This document shows, one piece after another, positions 1 through 8,914 of a stretch of 64,000 bases of DNA (position 1 is the stretch's first letter; each line of letters begins with the position of its first letter). Location: assembly GCF_001654835.1 (NCBI RefSeq), contig NZ_LXEP01000026.1:1-64000 (forward strand), in the 5' to 3' direction. A program made the position numbers and the translations under genes. The stretch is from Buttiauxella gaviniae ATCC 51604. Lineage in GTDB: Bacteria; Pseudomonadota; Gammaproteobacteria; Enterobacterales; Enterobacteriaceae. The notes under the pieces were generated by a model. It did not search any database. It had not been told where the DNA came from and saw only the letters and a list, made by a program, of their open reading frames with translations.

Positions 1-412
1 TCTTTCGCTGCTCCCGGCAGCTCAACCCTGACTTATGGGGAACACTGGGGCAATTTATACCGGGACTCAAGGTCAAAACCGGTTCGGCTTTTGAACTTAG
101 CTTTTGACGTTGACCTTTGAGTCCGGCATAAATCGCCTTCGTTTTGACTGTAAGGCCGGGTCGAGCCGTCGGGAACGGCGAGAGGTTGTGATCGCCGGGA
201 GCGAGTCACAACCGACCCTGGGACTGAAAGGAAAAACGGAGGTTTACTGCGAAGCAGCGATTTAATCGCCGGGAGCCGGGATTATCAAGGGTGCTGCGGT
301 AGCACCCTTGATACGTTCACCGTTTCGGTAAGTACAGGGAACACTGAACGTTTAGTGAACGGAACCTTCTCTGGCTTTGCAGGAACCGCCCCTCAGGGGT
401 AGGGGAACGAAC
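1..412. repeat. Gene-free stretch of nested inverted repeats
   Basis: No coding frame fits here. Several strong inverted repeats lie in a row. Arms at 54-76 and 110-132 pair over about 23 bp with few mismatches and enclose a smaller hairpin around 73-96. GGGTC (158-162) pairs with GACCC (214-218) and closes a three-way junction of two hairpins, GCCGT/ACGGC (165-179) and GGTTGTGA/TCACAACC (184-213). A perfect 12-bp stem lies at 284-312. CGTTCAC (314-320) matches GTGAACG (355-361), and CCCC/GGGG at 389-399 forms a last hairpin. The 12-mer ATCGCCGGGAGC occurs at 191 and again at 265. The left part may continue outside the window. It could be a dispersed palindromic element or a structured RNA; I cannot tell which. 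Confidence 0.6.
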
Positions 413-748
413 CTAGTTCTTCTTAACGAACTCAGACTTCAACTTCATCGGGCCAAAACCATCAATCTTACAATCGATGTTATGGTCGCCTTCAACCAGA
501 CGGATACCTTTAACTTTAGTACCAATCTTCAACATAGAAGAGCTGCCTTTAACCTTCAGATCTTTAATTACAGTGACGTTATCACCGTCAACTAACAGGT
601 TGCCGTTGGCATCTTTAACTACCAGTTGATCGTTGTCTGCTGCAGGTTCGGCATCATTCCATTCATGTGCGCATTCCGGGCAGATAAACATACCGTTGTC
701 TTCGTAGGTGTACTCGGAATTGCATTTAGGGCAATGAGGGAGTGTCAT
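413..748 (-). CDS. yjdM: YjdM (PhnA-type) zinc-ribbon protein
   Basis: A 111-residue protein nearly identical in length and sequence to E. coli YjdM (formerly PhnA). The N-terminus carries a zinc ribbon of two Cys-x2-Cys knuckles (CPKC and CPEC), followed by the compact beta domain of the family ([25 protein letters not shown]) and the conserved C-terminus KSEFVKKN. Its molecular role is not established despite the old phosphonate name. The start at 748 is preferred over an in-frame ATG at 754, because the GAGG ribosome site lies 8 nt from the former and only 2 nt from the latter. The E. coli orthologue also sits beside crfC, so this is conserved core. Confidence 0.93.
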   Translation of the reverse strand: MTLPHCPKCNSEYTYEDNGMFICPECAHEWNDAEPAADNDQLVVKDANGNLLVDGDNVTVIKDLKVKGSSSMLKIGTKVKGIRLVEGDHNIDCKIDGFGPMKLKSEFVKKN

Positions 749-1131
749 CGTCATATCCTCAAAAATAAGCTTTAAAAATTGCGGTTTCCCGCCAAAAGTG
801 GCGTGATTATACATTAAAACCCTACTTTTGTGGGGACGATTGCCGCTATGCCTTGCGCCAGCCAGAATATCGTAATAAGAAAATGCTATTTTAAAACGTT
901 AATCAATTGCCAAATTCGCGACGAAAATACAGAATAAGTTTATAAAAATACGCTATGGTCTTTCTTTCTGGTTATTTAGCCAGAAACTCACACTATGAAA
1001 AAATAAGCCTGATTATAATATTGTCGAATAAATTATTTCCGCGCGTAATTATAATTTCCGGTACTGAATAGGCACAAAAAATATAAAGGTTTTTAAAAAT
1101 CCGGATAATTTGATTTAAGTAAGGATTTTTT
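749..1131. promoter_or_regulatory. Divergent intergenic region yjdM / crfC
   Basis: This AT-rich 383-bp gap must hold the outward promoters of yjdM (minus) and crfC (plus). An AAGGA ribosome site stands 6 nt before the crfC ATG. I see no clear operator, terminator or repeat. Confidence 0.4.
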
Positions 1132-3498
1132 ATGCACACACAAGCAATATTTGAGTTAAGTCAGGAAGCAGAGCGGTTATTACAACTCGCCCTACAAAAT
1201 CTGAATACACTAAAAACAGTTTCTTTTACTACACAGCATGACGTTAATTATTCTGGGCAGTCCCAAACTGGAGGGGCCGTCCCTGCAAAGTTTAGCCCAC
1301 GCAGCATCCAGTCGCAGCAGGCGATGCTGCAAAATGAGTTACGCAAAATAACTCAGCATGAAATGGTATTAGCGATTGTCGGAACAGTAAAAGCGGGAAA
1401 ATCAACCACCATTAATGCCATTATTGGGACTGAGGTATTACCTAACCGTAATCGCCCTATGACAGCATTACCGACACTAATTCGCCATACCCCGGGCCAG
1501 CGTGAACCCGTGCTGCATTTTCCCTATGTTCAACCCATCGAACAGCTTATGAATACGTTGCAAATTCGTTTGCAACAAACCGATCGCGAAACGCTGTCAA
1601 AGCACCTGGAAATTGATCGGGATATGACGGGATTATTAACCCGTATTTCCCAAGGGGAATCTTTCTCTAAGCATTATCTTGGTGCCCAACCTATTTTCCA
1701 TTGCCTGAAAAGCCTTAATGATTTAGTGCGTTTATCGAAAGCACTGGATGTGGCTTTTCCATTTAAGGCCTATGCCGCCATTGAGCATGTTCCTGTTATT
1801 GAAGTGGAGTTTGTCCATTTAGCAGGAATGGATGAAGCCTATGGGCAACTGACATTACTGGATACTCCGGGGCCAAACGAAGCCGGGCAGCCGCATCTAC
1901 AAAAAATGCTTCAGGAGCAGTTGTCGCAGGCTTCTGCTGTGTTGGCGGTATTGGATTACACCCAATTAAAATCCGTTTCTGACGAAGAGATACGTAAAGC
2001 GATATTGGGCACCGGGTCATCCGTCCCGCTCTATGCGCTGGTGAATAAATTCGACCAAAAAGACAGAAATGGTGACGATGCAGAACAGGTTAAAGCGTTA
2101 ATTTCTGGCACGCTTATGAAAGGAACGATTGAGCCTCACCATGTCTTCCCTGTGTCATCGATGTGGGGATATCTGGCTAATCGTGCCCGCCATGAATTGG
2201 CATTGCACGGCAAGTTACCGGACCCGAATGAGCAACGTTGGGTGCAGGATTTTGCTGATATTGCACTGGGCCGCCGCTGGCAAAGTGAGGATTTGGCCGA
2301 TGCGGGTGCTTTGCGCCAGGCGGCTGAGCTGTTGTGGGAGGACTCGCAGTTTGCTGAGCCCATTCACACGGTGCTTCATGCAGCACATGCCAACGCTTCA
2401 ATGTACGCACTGCGTTCTGCCTGCCAGAAATTACTGAATTACACGCAGGGTGCGGAGGATTACCTGAATTTCCGCTGCCAGGGTCTGCATATTGCCAGCC
2501 AGCAACTGCAGCAGAATATCGCAGCCCTTGAAGATGACATGAGTCTTGCCGCTTCCAGTCAGAAAGCCGCAAACGTCGTTGCGCAGAGCAATACTAAACA
2601 GGCTGTAGACGCGATGAGTGATTTTATTCGCCGTTATGAACAGCAGATTAATGACAATATTCAGGACTATTTTCAGCATGGAAAAGTGCCTGAAAAGCTC
2701 CAGCGCCAGGCTTTGTCGTTTGGGACTCAGCGCGGTAATGACTTTGATGCGCGCTATGAAACGCTCAGTTTTGACGATGAACAATCGGCACAAATTGCGC
2801 TGCACAGGATCCGCGCTTCATGCGAAATCATCCTGACCGCCGCGCAGGAAAAGATGACTGAAGAGTTAACCCATCTTTTTAGTTATCTGGAAGTTGAACT
2901 GGCAGATACGCTGCGTAACACCCTAAAACCGATAGAGACTCGTGTTGCACAAGGGTTAGCACAAGCAGGTTTTAGAACCAATATAAGTCTGCCGGTATTT
3001 CATGTTGGCTTATTAAACTTCAATGCTAATCAGGCATTTAATGAACTCATTGAAGAGCAGGATATTCCTGTCTCCCAACTGCGACGCCAGGCCGGGATGC
3101 GCGGAACGGTTGCGCGCTGGCTTAATAGCGAGGATTGGGGCTGGGAAGGATATACCGTGATGCAAAGTCGCTACGTCATTTCTTTAGCTGACGTACAACG
3201 CAAACTGTGTCAGCACGTCAGCGATTTCCTGTTGCAGCTTAATCAGAATATGGCCGCGCAAATTGAAATGTCTGTGACGGAGGGAATGGCAGCGTTCTTT
3301 GTTGATTTTCCCCAGGCACTGGAAGCGATACGTCTGAACCTGCAACAAAGCCTGGTGGTGCGCCAGCAAAATGAAGAAGCGGTGACCGCTTTGCGCCAAC
3401 AGCTTCAGCAGTGCGTAAGAATCACACGTTACATCCATGAGGACACCCGCCTGTTGCGGGATGATATTCAGACGCTTTTTACGGTAGAACAGCAATGA
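1132..3498 (+). CDS. crfC: CrfC (YjdA) dynamin-like GTPase
   Basis: A 788-residue dynamin-superfamily GTPase, orthologous to E. coli CrfC (about 742 residues), which is reported to bind the DNA polymerase clamp and act in nucleoid positioning. The G1/Walker A motif GTVKAGKS is at residues 84-91, G3 is LLDTPGPNE and G4 is VNKFDQKD. The long C-terminal half is helical, as expected for a dynamin stalk. From memory, the E. coli protein has a clamp-binding QLxLP-type motif near residue 40. The matching stretch here (about 35-60) has none; the nearest resemblance is QLALQ at 18-22. The stop overlaps the yjcZ start (ATGA), so the two are translationally coupled. Confidence 0.93.
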   Translation: MHTQAIFELSQEAERLLQLALQNLNTLKTVSFTTQHDVNYSGQSQTGGAVPAKFSPRSIQSQQAMLQNELRKITQHEMVLAIVGTVKAGKSTTINAIIGTEVLPNRNRPMTALPTLIRHTPGQREPVLHFPYVQPIEQLMNTLQIRLQQTDRETLSKHLEIDRDMTGLLTRISQGESFSKHYLGAQPIFHCLKSLNDLVRLSKALDVAFPFKAYAAIEHVPVIEVEFVHLAGMDEAYGQLTLLDTPGPNEAGQPHLQKMLQEQLSQASAVLAVLDYTQLKSVSDEEIRKAILGTGSSVPLYALVNKFDQKDRNGDDAEQVKALISGTLMKGTIEPHHVFPVSSMWGYLANRARHELALHGKLPDPNEQRWVQDFADIALGRRWQSEDLADAGALRQAAELLWEDSQFAEPIHTVLHAAHANASMYALRSACQKLLNYTQGAEDYLNFRCQGLHIASQQLQQNIAALEDDMSLAASSQKAANVVAQSNTKQAVDAMSDFIRRYEQQINDNIQDYFQHGKVPEKLQRQALSFGTQRGNDFDARYETLSFDDEQSAQIALHRIRASCEIILTAAQEKMTEELTHLFSYLEVELADTLRNTLKPIETRVAQGLAQAGFRTNISLPVFHVGLLNFNANQAFNELIEEQDIPVSQLRRQAGMRGTVARWLNSEDWGWEGYTVMQSRYVISLADVQRKLCQHVSDFLLQLNQNMAAQIEMSVTEGMAAFFVDFPQALEAIRLNLQQSLVVRQQNEEAVTALRQQLQQCVRITRYIHEDTRLLRDDIQTLFTVEQQ

Positions 3499-4388
3499 GC
3501 AGTGTATTACCAGGAACTCAAACTCGCGCTTTGGAGTGTGTTGCAGAGAAGTTTGTCGTCGATTTTGCCAGAAACAGCGGCATCTCTCGTGAACCGTGGC
3601 GGACTCAGCAAAGCAAAGCGTATTACCAGAGGCTGACCGGGGAGTTTATCGGCCAGAGCCAGTTGCAAAAATGGGCAGTGGATGAGGTGCTGCTTGAAAA
3701 GCCGGAAGTGATGCTGGCGATGCTTGGGCATCTTTGCCAGCGGGTGGCGAAGAAGCACTACGCAATTGAGAAAGTGTATGAAAGCATCTCCGCCATGGCG
3801 TTAGCTTCGGCAAGAGTAACCAATGACGCTTCAGAAGCCCGTAGGCAGCTCGTTCAGGTTCAGCAGCAACTGGCGCAGCGTGTCGGTAATCTGGAAACAC
3901 AATTACAGGGCACCGACCTCACTCACCTTGGCTTCGTACATTGCGAGCAAGTTTTTGCACGCTGGCAGGCTGGGCATTATTTTACCTTTTCTCCCGCTGG
4001 TCGCTGCTATGTCGCGTTGCAGGAGCTGTACTGGGGCGCGTTTGGTGACGCGCTGCGCTTTGGCCGTTTATCGCAGGCCACAGAGTTAATTGAGCAAGCT
4101 CGTGCGCTGGCAATCAGCCAACTCGCCCGTGATGTGAATGCTTCAGCTCGCACGCGCCATTACTACTATGAGTGGCTTATGTTTCCTTCGACGGCTGGAA
4201 TGATGGAAAGCAAAGAAGCTCTGGCGTGGCTTGGCGACGATTGTGACAGTGAGCATCAGCCCGTGAGTTTTGCAACTACCCAAACACACCAGGGCGTTTC
4301 ACTTGGTATGCCACGTATTTGTTCCGCAATGCGGCTGGGAAGTGCAATGGTCGATGAAGTCTTTATTGATGGTAGATTTGCCAAATAA
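3495..4388 (+). CDS. yjcZ: YjcZ family protein, CrfC partner
   Basis: A 297-residue soluble protein, equivalent to E. coli YjcZ (about 292 residues), which always follows crfC. No enzymatic motif is visible. A central Gln-rich stretch around residues 100-135 (RRQLVQVQQQLAQRVG) looks like a coiled coil. The ATG overlaps the crfC stop by 4 nt, implying stoichiometric co-expression. Its role is unknown; neighbourhood suggests it works with the dynamin-like GTPase, possibly in chromosome or membrane dynamics. Assignment to the family is firm, function is inference. Confidence 0.88.
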   Translation: MSSVLPGTQTRALECVAEKFVVDFARNSGISREPWRTQQSKAYYQRLTGEFIGQSQLQKWAVDEVLLEKPEVMLAMLGHLCQRVAKKHYAIEKVYESISAMALASARVTNDASEARRQLVQVQQQLAQRVGNLETQLQGTDLTHLGFVHCEQVFARWQAGHYFTFSPAGRCYVALQELYWGAFGDALRFGRLSQATELIEQARALAISQLARDVNASARTRHYYYEWLMFPSTAGMMESKEALAWLGDDCDSEHQPVSFATTQTHQGVSLGMPRICSAMRLGSAMVDEVFIDGRFAK

Positions 4389-4719
4389 AGATCTTAATAT
4401 TCCGGTGTGAGGCTGCTGATGAAACAATATGCTTTAAAAGCAGCGTTTACACTGGTTTTGAAATATATCTAAACGTAGAATTTTTTCTTATTACGTCGCA
4501 AATTTAGATATTAAATCTCAATGATTTCCTCAAAAGTAACAGTGCTATCCTTCTGTTTGTAATCACTAATTTATGCCTTGTGTCATTAAACACTGCAAAA
4601 GTACCAGACAATAAAACCAATTCTGTGTTGCGTCTCACTTGCTGCTTTTTCCCACACTCCTCAGAATATATTTTGCCGCATGCTGCGGGTAATCGTGCTT
4701 ATTACACCAGGGAGATGTG
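4389..4719 (+). promoter_or_regulatory. Upstream region of the PTS operon, CRP-like site
   Basis: A 331-bp gap between yjcZ and the PTS operon. TGTGT-N6-TCACT at 4624-4639 matches the CRP consensus TGTGA-N6-TCACA at 8 of 10 positions. A TATATT hexamer at 4667-4672 could be the -10. CRP control would suit a sugar operon, but this is read by eye. No terminator was recognised behind yjcZ and no regulator gene is adjacent. Confidence 0.35.
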
Positions 4720-5034
4720 ATGAAAAAGATCTTTTTATGCTGCGCTGCTGGAATGTCCACCAGTATGTTAGTGGAAAGAATGAAACAGTCCGCTACCAGC
4801 CGCAATATTGAAGTAGAAATTACGGCGGTGCCGGTGTCTGATTTTGACCAAATCATCACGGACGCTGATGTCATTTTGCTTGGGCCACAGGTGAAGTTCC
4901 AGCTACAGAGTATATCCAGCGCAGCCGCGCCACACGGCGTGCCAGTGGCGGCGATTGATATGATGCTGTACGGCTCAATGCAGGGCGATAAGGTGCTGGA
5001 TCAGGCCCTGTCTTTATTAAAAAATGCACAATAA
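4720..5034 (+). CDS. PTS EIIB, lactose/cellobiose family
   Basis: A 104-residue EIIB component resembling ChbB/CelA. The start LCCAAGMSTSMLV is the family signature; the second Cys (residue 8) aligns with the phosphorylated Cys of ChbB. EIIB takes phosphate from EIIA and passes it to the sugar entering through EIIC. The ATG at 4720 is chosen because GGAG (4711-4714) lies 5 nt upstream; a GTG at 4717 is the alternative. It is first in an operon with a GH1 phospho-glucosidase and EIIC. No EIIA (ChbA-like) gene is present, so EIIA must come from elsewhere. Confidence 0.9.
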   Translation: MKKIFLCCAAGMSTSMLVERMKQSATSRNIEVEITAVPVSDFDQIITDADVILLGPQVKFQLQSISSAAAPHGVPVAAIDMMLYGSMQGDKVLDQALSLLKNAQ

Positions 5035-5043
5035 GGATGGGTC

Positions 5044-6435
5044 ATGAAATATCGTTTTCCTGAGAGTTTCTGGTGGGGTACAGCAACCAGCGCAACACAA
5101 TCCGAAGGGCATCAGGCCGGAGATGGCAAAGGCGAAAATATTTGGGATTATGCCTCACATCATTTTAACGAACGCTTCTTCGCTGGCGTAACGGCTGACG
5201 ATACCTCAACGTTTTACCAGAACTATCGGGAAGACATTCAACGCGCCAAAGATATTGGTCTGAATTCCTTTCGTACCTCAATTTCCTGGTCACGCCTTAT
5301 TCCTGATGGTGACGGGGAAATTAATCCTCAGGCAGTCGATTTTTATAACGCAGTGATTGATGAGCTCAATGCTCAGGGCATCGAGCCGTTTATTAACCTT
5401 TACCACTTTGATATGCCAATGGCACTTCAGGAAAAAGGCGGCTTTGAAAACCGTGAAGTTGTGGATGCGTTTGCCCGCTATGCGCGGATTTGTTACGAGC
5501 TTTTTGGCGACAGAGTGCGCTACTGGTTTACCTTTAACGAACCGTTAATTCCTGCTGAAGCGGGCTATTTGCATCCTCGCCATTATCCTTACGTGACCAG
5601 TTTCCGCCGCGCTGCGCAAGTACTCCATCATATTGTTTTGGCGCATTGCAAAGCGGTTGCCGCCTGGCGCGAGCTGAATATTTCCGGGCAGATTGGCATC
5701 ATTATGGATGTTATTCCGGTTTATCCGCGTAGCGATGCGCCGGAGGACTTACATGCCGCAGAAATGGCCGATCTGTTTTATACCCGCAGTATTAACGAGC
5801 CGATTTTGCTTGGGCGCTACCCGGATGAACTGATTGCCATTTTAAAAGAATACGATCAACTGCCGGTCATTCAGCCTGGTGATTGCGAGCTTATTGCCAG
5901 CACACGTATCGATTTACTGGGGATAAATTATTATCGCCCGCGCCGTGTTAAAGCGCGTGAAACCTTGCTCGAAGAACCGCATGGTTTTATGCCAGAGCGG
6001 TTTTTTGAAGAATATATTATGCCGGGACGCAGGATGAATACCTCACGCGGTATTGAGATTTATCCTGCGGCACTTTATGACATCGCGATGGTGGTGAAAG
6101 ACCGTTACGGCAATTTGCCATGGTTTGTCTCGGAAAACGGGATAGGTATTTCTGACGAAGAACAGTTCATGGTGAATGGTCAGGTACAGGATGATTACCG
6201 GATTGAGTTTCTCAAAGAGCATCTGAGTTATTTGCATCAGGCTATGGCTGATGGCAGCAATTGTCTGGGTTATCACATGTGGACGTTTATCGACTGTTGG
6301 TCATGGCAAAACGCTTATAAAAATCGCTACGGTTTTTATCGTCTGGATTTAGAGACTCAGCAACGTTCGCTTAAAAAATCGGGCCAGTGGTTCAAGGCTG
6401 TGATTGAAAACAACGGATTCGAGGGGGCGGAATAA
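5044..6435 (+). CDS. GH1 6-phospho-beta-glucosidase
   Basis: A 463-residue glycoside hydrolase family 1 enzyme of normal length. The general acid/base Glu lies in TFNEP and the nucleophile Glu in VSENGIG; the N-terminal signature PESFWWGTATSATQSEG is complete. It should cleave 6-phospho-beta-glucosides delivered by the flanking PTS genes, giving glucose 6-phosphate and an aglycone or glucose. It starts 9 nt after the EIIB stop and its TAA overlaps the ATG of EIIC (TAATG). It resembles BglA/BglB/AscB-type enzymes; natural substrate (cellobiose, arbutin, salicin or other) cannot be decided. Confidence 0.92.
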   Translation: MKYRFPESFWWGTATSATQSEGHQAGDGKGENIWDYASHHFNERFFAGVTADDTSTFYQNYREDIQRAKDIGLNSFRTSISWSRLIPDGDGEINPQAVDFYNAVIDELNAQGIEPFINLYHFDMPMALQEKGGFENREVVDAFARYARICYELFGDRVRYWFTFNEPLIPAEAGYLHPRHYPYVTSFRRAAQVLHHIVLAHCKAVAAWRELNISGQIGIIMDVIPVYPRSDAPEDLHAAEMADLFYTRSINEPILLGRYPDELIAILKEYDQLPVIQPGDCELIASTRIDLLGINYYRPRRVKARETLLEEPHGFMPERFFEEYIMPGRRMNTSRGIEIYPAALYDIAMVVKDRYGNLPWFVSENGIGISDEEQFMVNGQVQDDYRIEFLKEHLSYLHQAMADGSNCLGYHMWTFIDCWSWQNAYKNRYGFYRLDLETQQRSLKKSGQWFKAVIENNGFEGAE

Positions 6436-7760
6436 TGTCTTACTTTGAACGACTGGCTGAAAAAATGCTGCCGGTGGCAAATGCTATTGGCAACCAGCGG
6501 CATATGCAGGCAATCCGTAATGGTCTTATTTCAATTTTACCGCTGACTATTGTCGGGTCATTCTTCGTTATTTTGCTCAATATCCCGATTAAAGGTTATA
6601 TGGATTTTATCGCGCCATATCGCGATATGCTGGATGTGCCGTTCCGTTTTACCGTGGGATTAATGTCGCTGTATGCCGCTTTTACTATCGGTTCGTTCCT
6701 CGGTAAAAGTTACAAGCTCAACGATATTACCAGCGGGCTGTTGGCGATGCTGGCGACCCTGCTGATGATTGTGCCCGTCAATATCAAAGAAGGCATTACC
6801 GTTGCCGGAGACGCGGTTTCCGGGCGTTATATTCCCATTACGTCGCTAAGTTCTCAGGGGCTGTTTGGCGCGATTATTTCCTCACTGATCGCTATCGAGA
6901 TTTACCGCTTTATTAAAGTCAGAAATATTGAAATCAAAATGCCAGAGGGCGTGCCGCCAGTGGTGGCGAGTTCGTTTTCAGCGCTATTCCCAACACTCGC
7001 GGTGGTGTTGATCTTCTGGATCCCGCGTCACTTTTTGAATATCGATATTAACGCCATCATCAGTTACATCATCATGCCGCTCAAAGGGTTTATGACCGGT
7101 ACGAACCTGTTTGGCGGCATTGTTACACAGTTCTTTATCGATCTGTTCTGGGTATTCGGTATTCATGGCCATGCGGTAATGGGGCCACTGATTCGCCCGC
7201 TTTGGGACCAGGCGATTGTGCAGAATATGGAGATGTTCCAGGCGGGAACCAGCGCTTACGAGCTGCCAAATATTTTCACCGAGCAGTTCTTCCAGTGGTA
7301 TGCGCAGATGGGCGGTACTGGCTCGACGCTTGCGCTAGTTGTGTTGTTTATCCGTTCTAAAGCTGCTTATTTGAAATCGTTGGGGAAACTCTCCTTTATT
7401 CCGGGGCTGTTTAATATCAACGAACCGATGATTTTCGGTGCGCCAATAGTGATGAACCCGATTCTGGCTGTTCCCTTTATTCTTGCGCCGATGGCAAACA
7501 CCATAGTGGTGTATCTGTTTACCATCACCGGAATTATTCCACGCATGATGGTGAAACCGCCTTTCACAATTCCTGCTCCGTTAGGCGCGTTGATCACCTC
7601 AAACTGGAATCTGGTCGCCTGTGGGCTGGTGTTCGTCTGCTTCTTTATTTCACTGGCTATCTACTATCCATTCTTCAAGGTTTACGAGAAGAAGATGCTG
7701 GAAACCGAGCAGCAACAGCGCGAAGAAGAAGAGAAGGCGAAACAGCTGGCGAATGCCTAA
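6435..7760 (+). CDS. PTS EIIC, lactose/cellobiose family
   Basis: A 441-residue polytopic membrane permease of the cellobiose/lactose EIIC family (ChbC/LacE-like, usually 430-450 residues). Many hydrophobic segments run from about residue 30 to 415, with conserved FNINEPMIFGAPIVMNP near residue 325 around the substrate site. The C-terminus is a short charged cytosolic tail (EQQQREEEEKAKQLANA). It forms the membrane channel that works with the EIIB two genes upstream. The start overlaps the GH1 stop by one base, so translation is coupled. It is the last gene of the operon. Confidence 0.92.
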   Translation: MSYFERLAEKMLPVANAIGNQRHMQAIRNGLISILPLTIVGSFFVILLNIPIKGYMDFIAPYRDMLDVPFRFTVGLMSLYAAFTIGSFLGKSYKLNDITSGLLAMLATLLMIVPVNIKEGITVAGDAVSGRYIPITSLSSQGLFGAIISSLIAIEIYRFIKVRNIEIKMPEGVPPVVASSFSALFPTLAVVLIFWIPRHFLNIDINAIISYIIMPLKGFMTGTNLFGGIVTQFFIDLFWVFGIHGHAVMGPLIRPLWDQAIVQNMEMFQAGTSAYELPNIFTEQFFQWYAQMGGTGSTLALVVLFIRSKAAYLKSLGKLSFIPGLFNINEPMIFGAPIVMNPILAVPFILAPMANTIVVYLFTITGIIPRMMVKPPFTIPAPLGALITSNWNLVACGLVFVCFFISLAIYYPFFKVYEKKMLETEQQQREEEEKAKQLANA

Positions 7761-7840
7761 TACACCCTGCTCATTTTCTGTGAAAGAGGGCTGAAGAGCT
7801 CACGGTGTAATGGACAGCCGTAACTAATCTTTAAGTACCG

Positions 7841-7873
7841 CCCTCATCCTCTCCCTAAGGGAAGGGATGAGGG
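7841..7873. repeat. Inverted repeat after the PTS operon
   Basis: CCCTCATCC (7841-7849) pairs with GGATGAGGG (7865-7873), with further TCCC/GGGA pairing inside. No U-run follows, so it is a weak terminator candidate; a REP-like palindrome is the alternative. Confidence 0.5.
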
Positions 7874-7971
7874 GATAATATTGAAATAATTAACACTTTT
7901 ATTTAAGACCCCGCCTGAATAATTGAAATCCTATTCCTACGCATGTAATCAAAAATATGATCGACATCATC

Positions 7972-8098
7972 TATACCCTAAATACTTCGAATTGCATGTG
8001 CGTTGGCTTTCCTCGCTCAACCCAGTCACTTACTTGAGTAAGTTCCTGAGGATTCACTGCGTTGCCGCCTTCCTGCAACACGAGTTATTTAGGGTATG
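7972..8098. repeat. ERIC (enterobacterial IRU) element, 127 bp
   Basis: The ends are inverted copies, ATACCCTAAATA (7973-7984) and TATTTAGGGTAT (8086-8097). Inside are the two classic ERIC cores, CCCAGTCACTTACTT and AGTTCCTGAGGATTCAC, the targets of the ERIC2 and ERIC1R fingerprinting primers. The length, 127 bp, is exactly that of a full ERIC. It lies in the 535-bp gap between the PTS operon and evgA; the rest of the gap (8099-8295) is AT-rich and presumably holds the evgA promoter, though I saw no convincing operator. Confidence 0.9.
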
Positions 8099-8295
8099 CA
8101 TTAGGATTAACCTATTTATTAAAAAGGTAGATTAAATCAATAAAATTGATTTTCTGTTGGTTTTTTACTCATGGTGTAAATATTTTAGAACACTTGGTCG
8201 GACAAGTTATAATTTAATCTAACTCAGATTTACCTCTAAACGTAATAATATTACCGGCCTCGCTATTCTTTTCTACACCAGGATGTTTTAACGCA

Positions 8296-8910
8296 ATGAA
8301 CGCGATAATCGTTGACGATCACCCATTGGCGCGTATAGCCATTCGAAATTTGCTCGATACCAACGGTATCACGGTCACTACTGAGCTCGACAGCGGTGAG
8401 CGTGCGGTACAAACCGTCGAGAAACTCAAGCCTGAACTGTTAATTATCGATGTCGATATTCCCTGCATCAGCGGTATTGAAGTGCTGGAACAGCTACGCA
8501 AAAGGCACTACCTGGGCATCATTATTATCATCTCTGCAAAGAATGAATTGTTTTACGGTAAACGCAGTGCTGAATGCGGTGCTAACGGCTTTGTTAGTAA
8601 AAAGGAGGGCATGAATAACATCCTTGCGGCTATCGAGGCTGCAAAAAATGGCTACAGCTATTTCCCATTTTCACTCGAGCGCTTTAGCGGTGCTGCGACG
8701 ACGGAACAGGACAAGCTGGATACGTTATCTACCCAGGAAATGAAAGTATTACGCTATATCCTCAATGGTATTGATTACACGACCATTGCCAGCAAAATGA
8801 ATATCAGTAATAAAACCGTCAGCACCTATAAAAGTCGCTTAATGGAAAAGTTAGATTGTTCCTCATTAATGGAACTTTATGATTATGCGCAAAGAAATAA
8901 AATAGGGTAA
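8296..8910 (+). CDS. evgA: EvgA, NarL-type response regulator
   Basis: A 204-residue response regulator, clearly orthologous and equal in length to E. coli EvgA. The receiver domain (1-120) has the acidic pair at D7/D8, phospho-acceptor D52 (IIDVDIP) and the switch Lys in SKKEG. A LuxR/NarL-type helix-turn-helix follows, with the near-invariant NISNKTVSTYKSRLMEKL. When phosphorylated by EvgS it activates acid-resistance and efflux genes. It starts a bicistronic operon; evgS begins 4 nt after its stop. Genes known as EvgA targets in E. coli (yfdX, hde, gad) lie directly downstream. Confidence 0.95.
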   Translation: MNAIIVDDHPLARIAIRNLLDTNGITVTTELDSGERAVQTVEKLKPELLIIDVDIPCISGIEVLEQLRKRHYLGIIIIISAKNELFYGKRSAECGANGFVSKKEGMNNILAAIEAAKNGYSYFPFSLERFSGAATTEQDKLDTLSTQEMKVLRYILNGIDYTTIASKMNISNKTVSTYKSRLMEKLDCSSLMELYDYAQRNKIG

Positions 8911-8914
8911 TAAG

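Noticed and set aside
1..412. Retron or other reverse-transcriptase ncRNA at the left edge
   Set aside because: The nested inverted repeats raised the idea, but no reverse transcriptase is encoded nearby; the next gene is yjdM. It may still be a different structured element.
377..595. Small plus-strand frame overlapping the end of yjdM
   Set aside because: It is antisense to yjdM and extends into the repeat region without a ribosome site or recognisable sequence.
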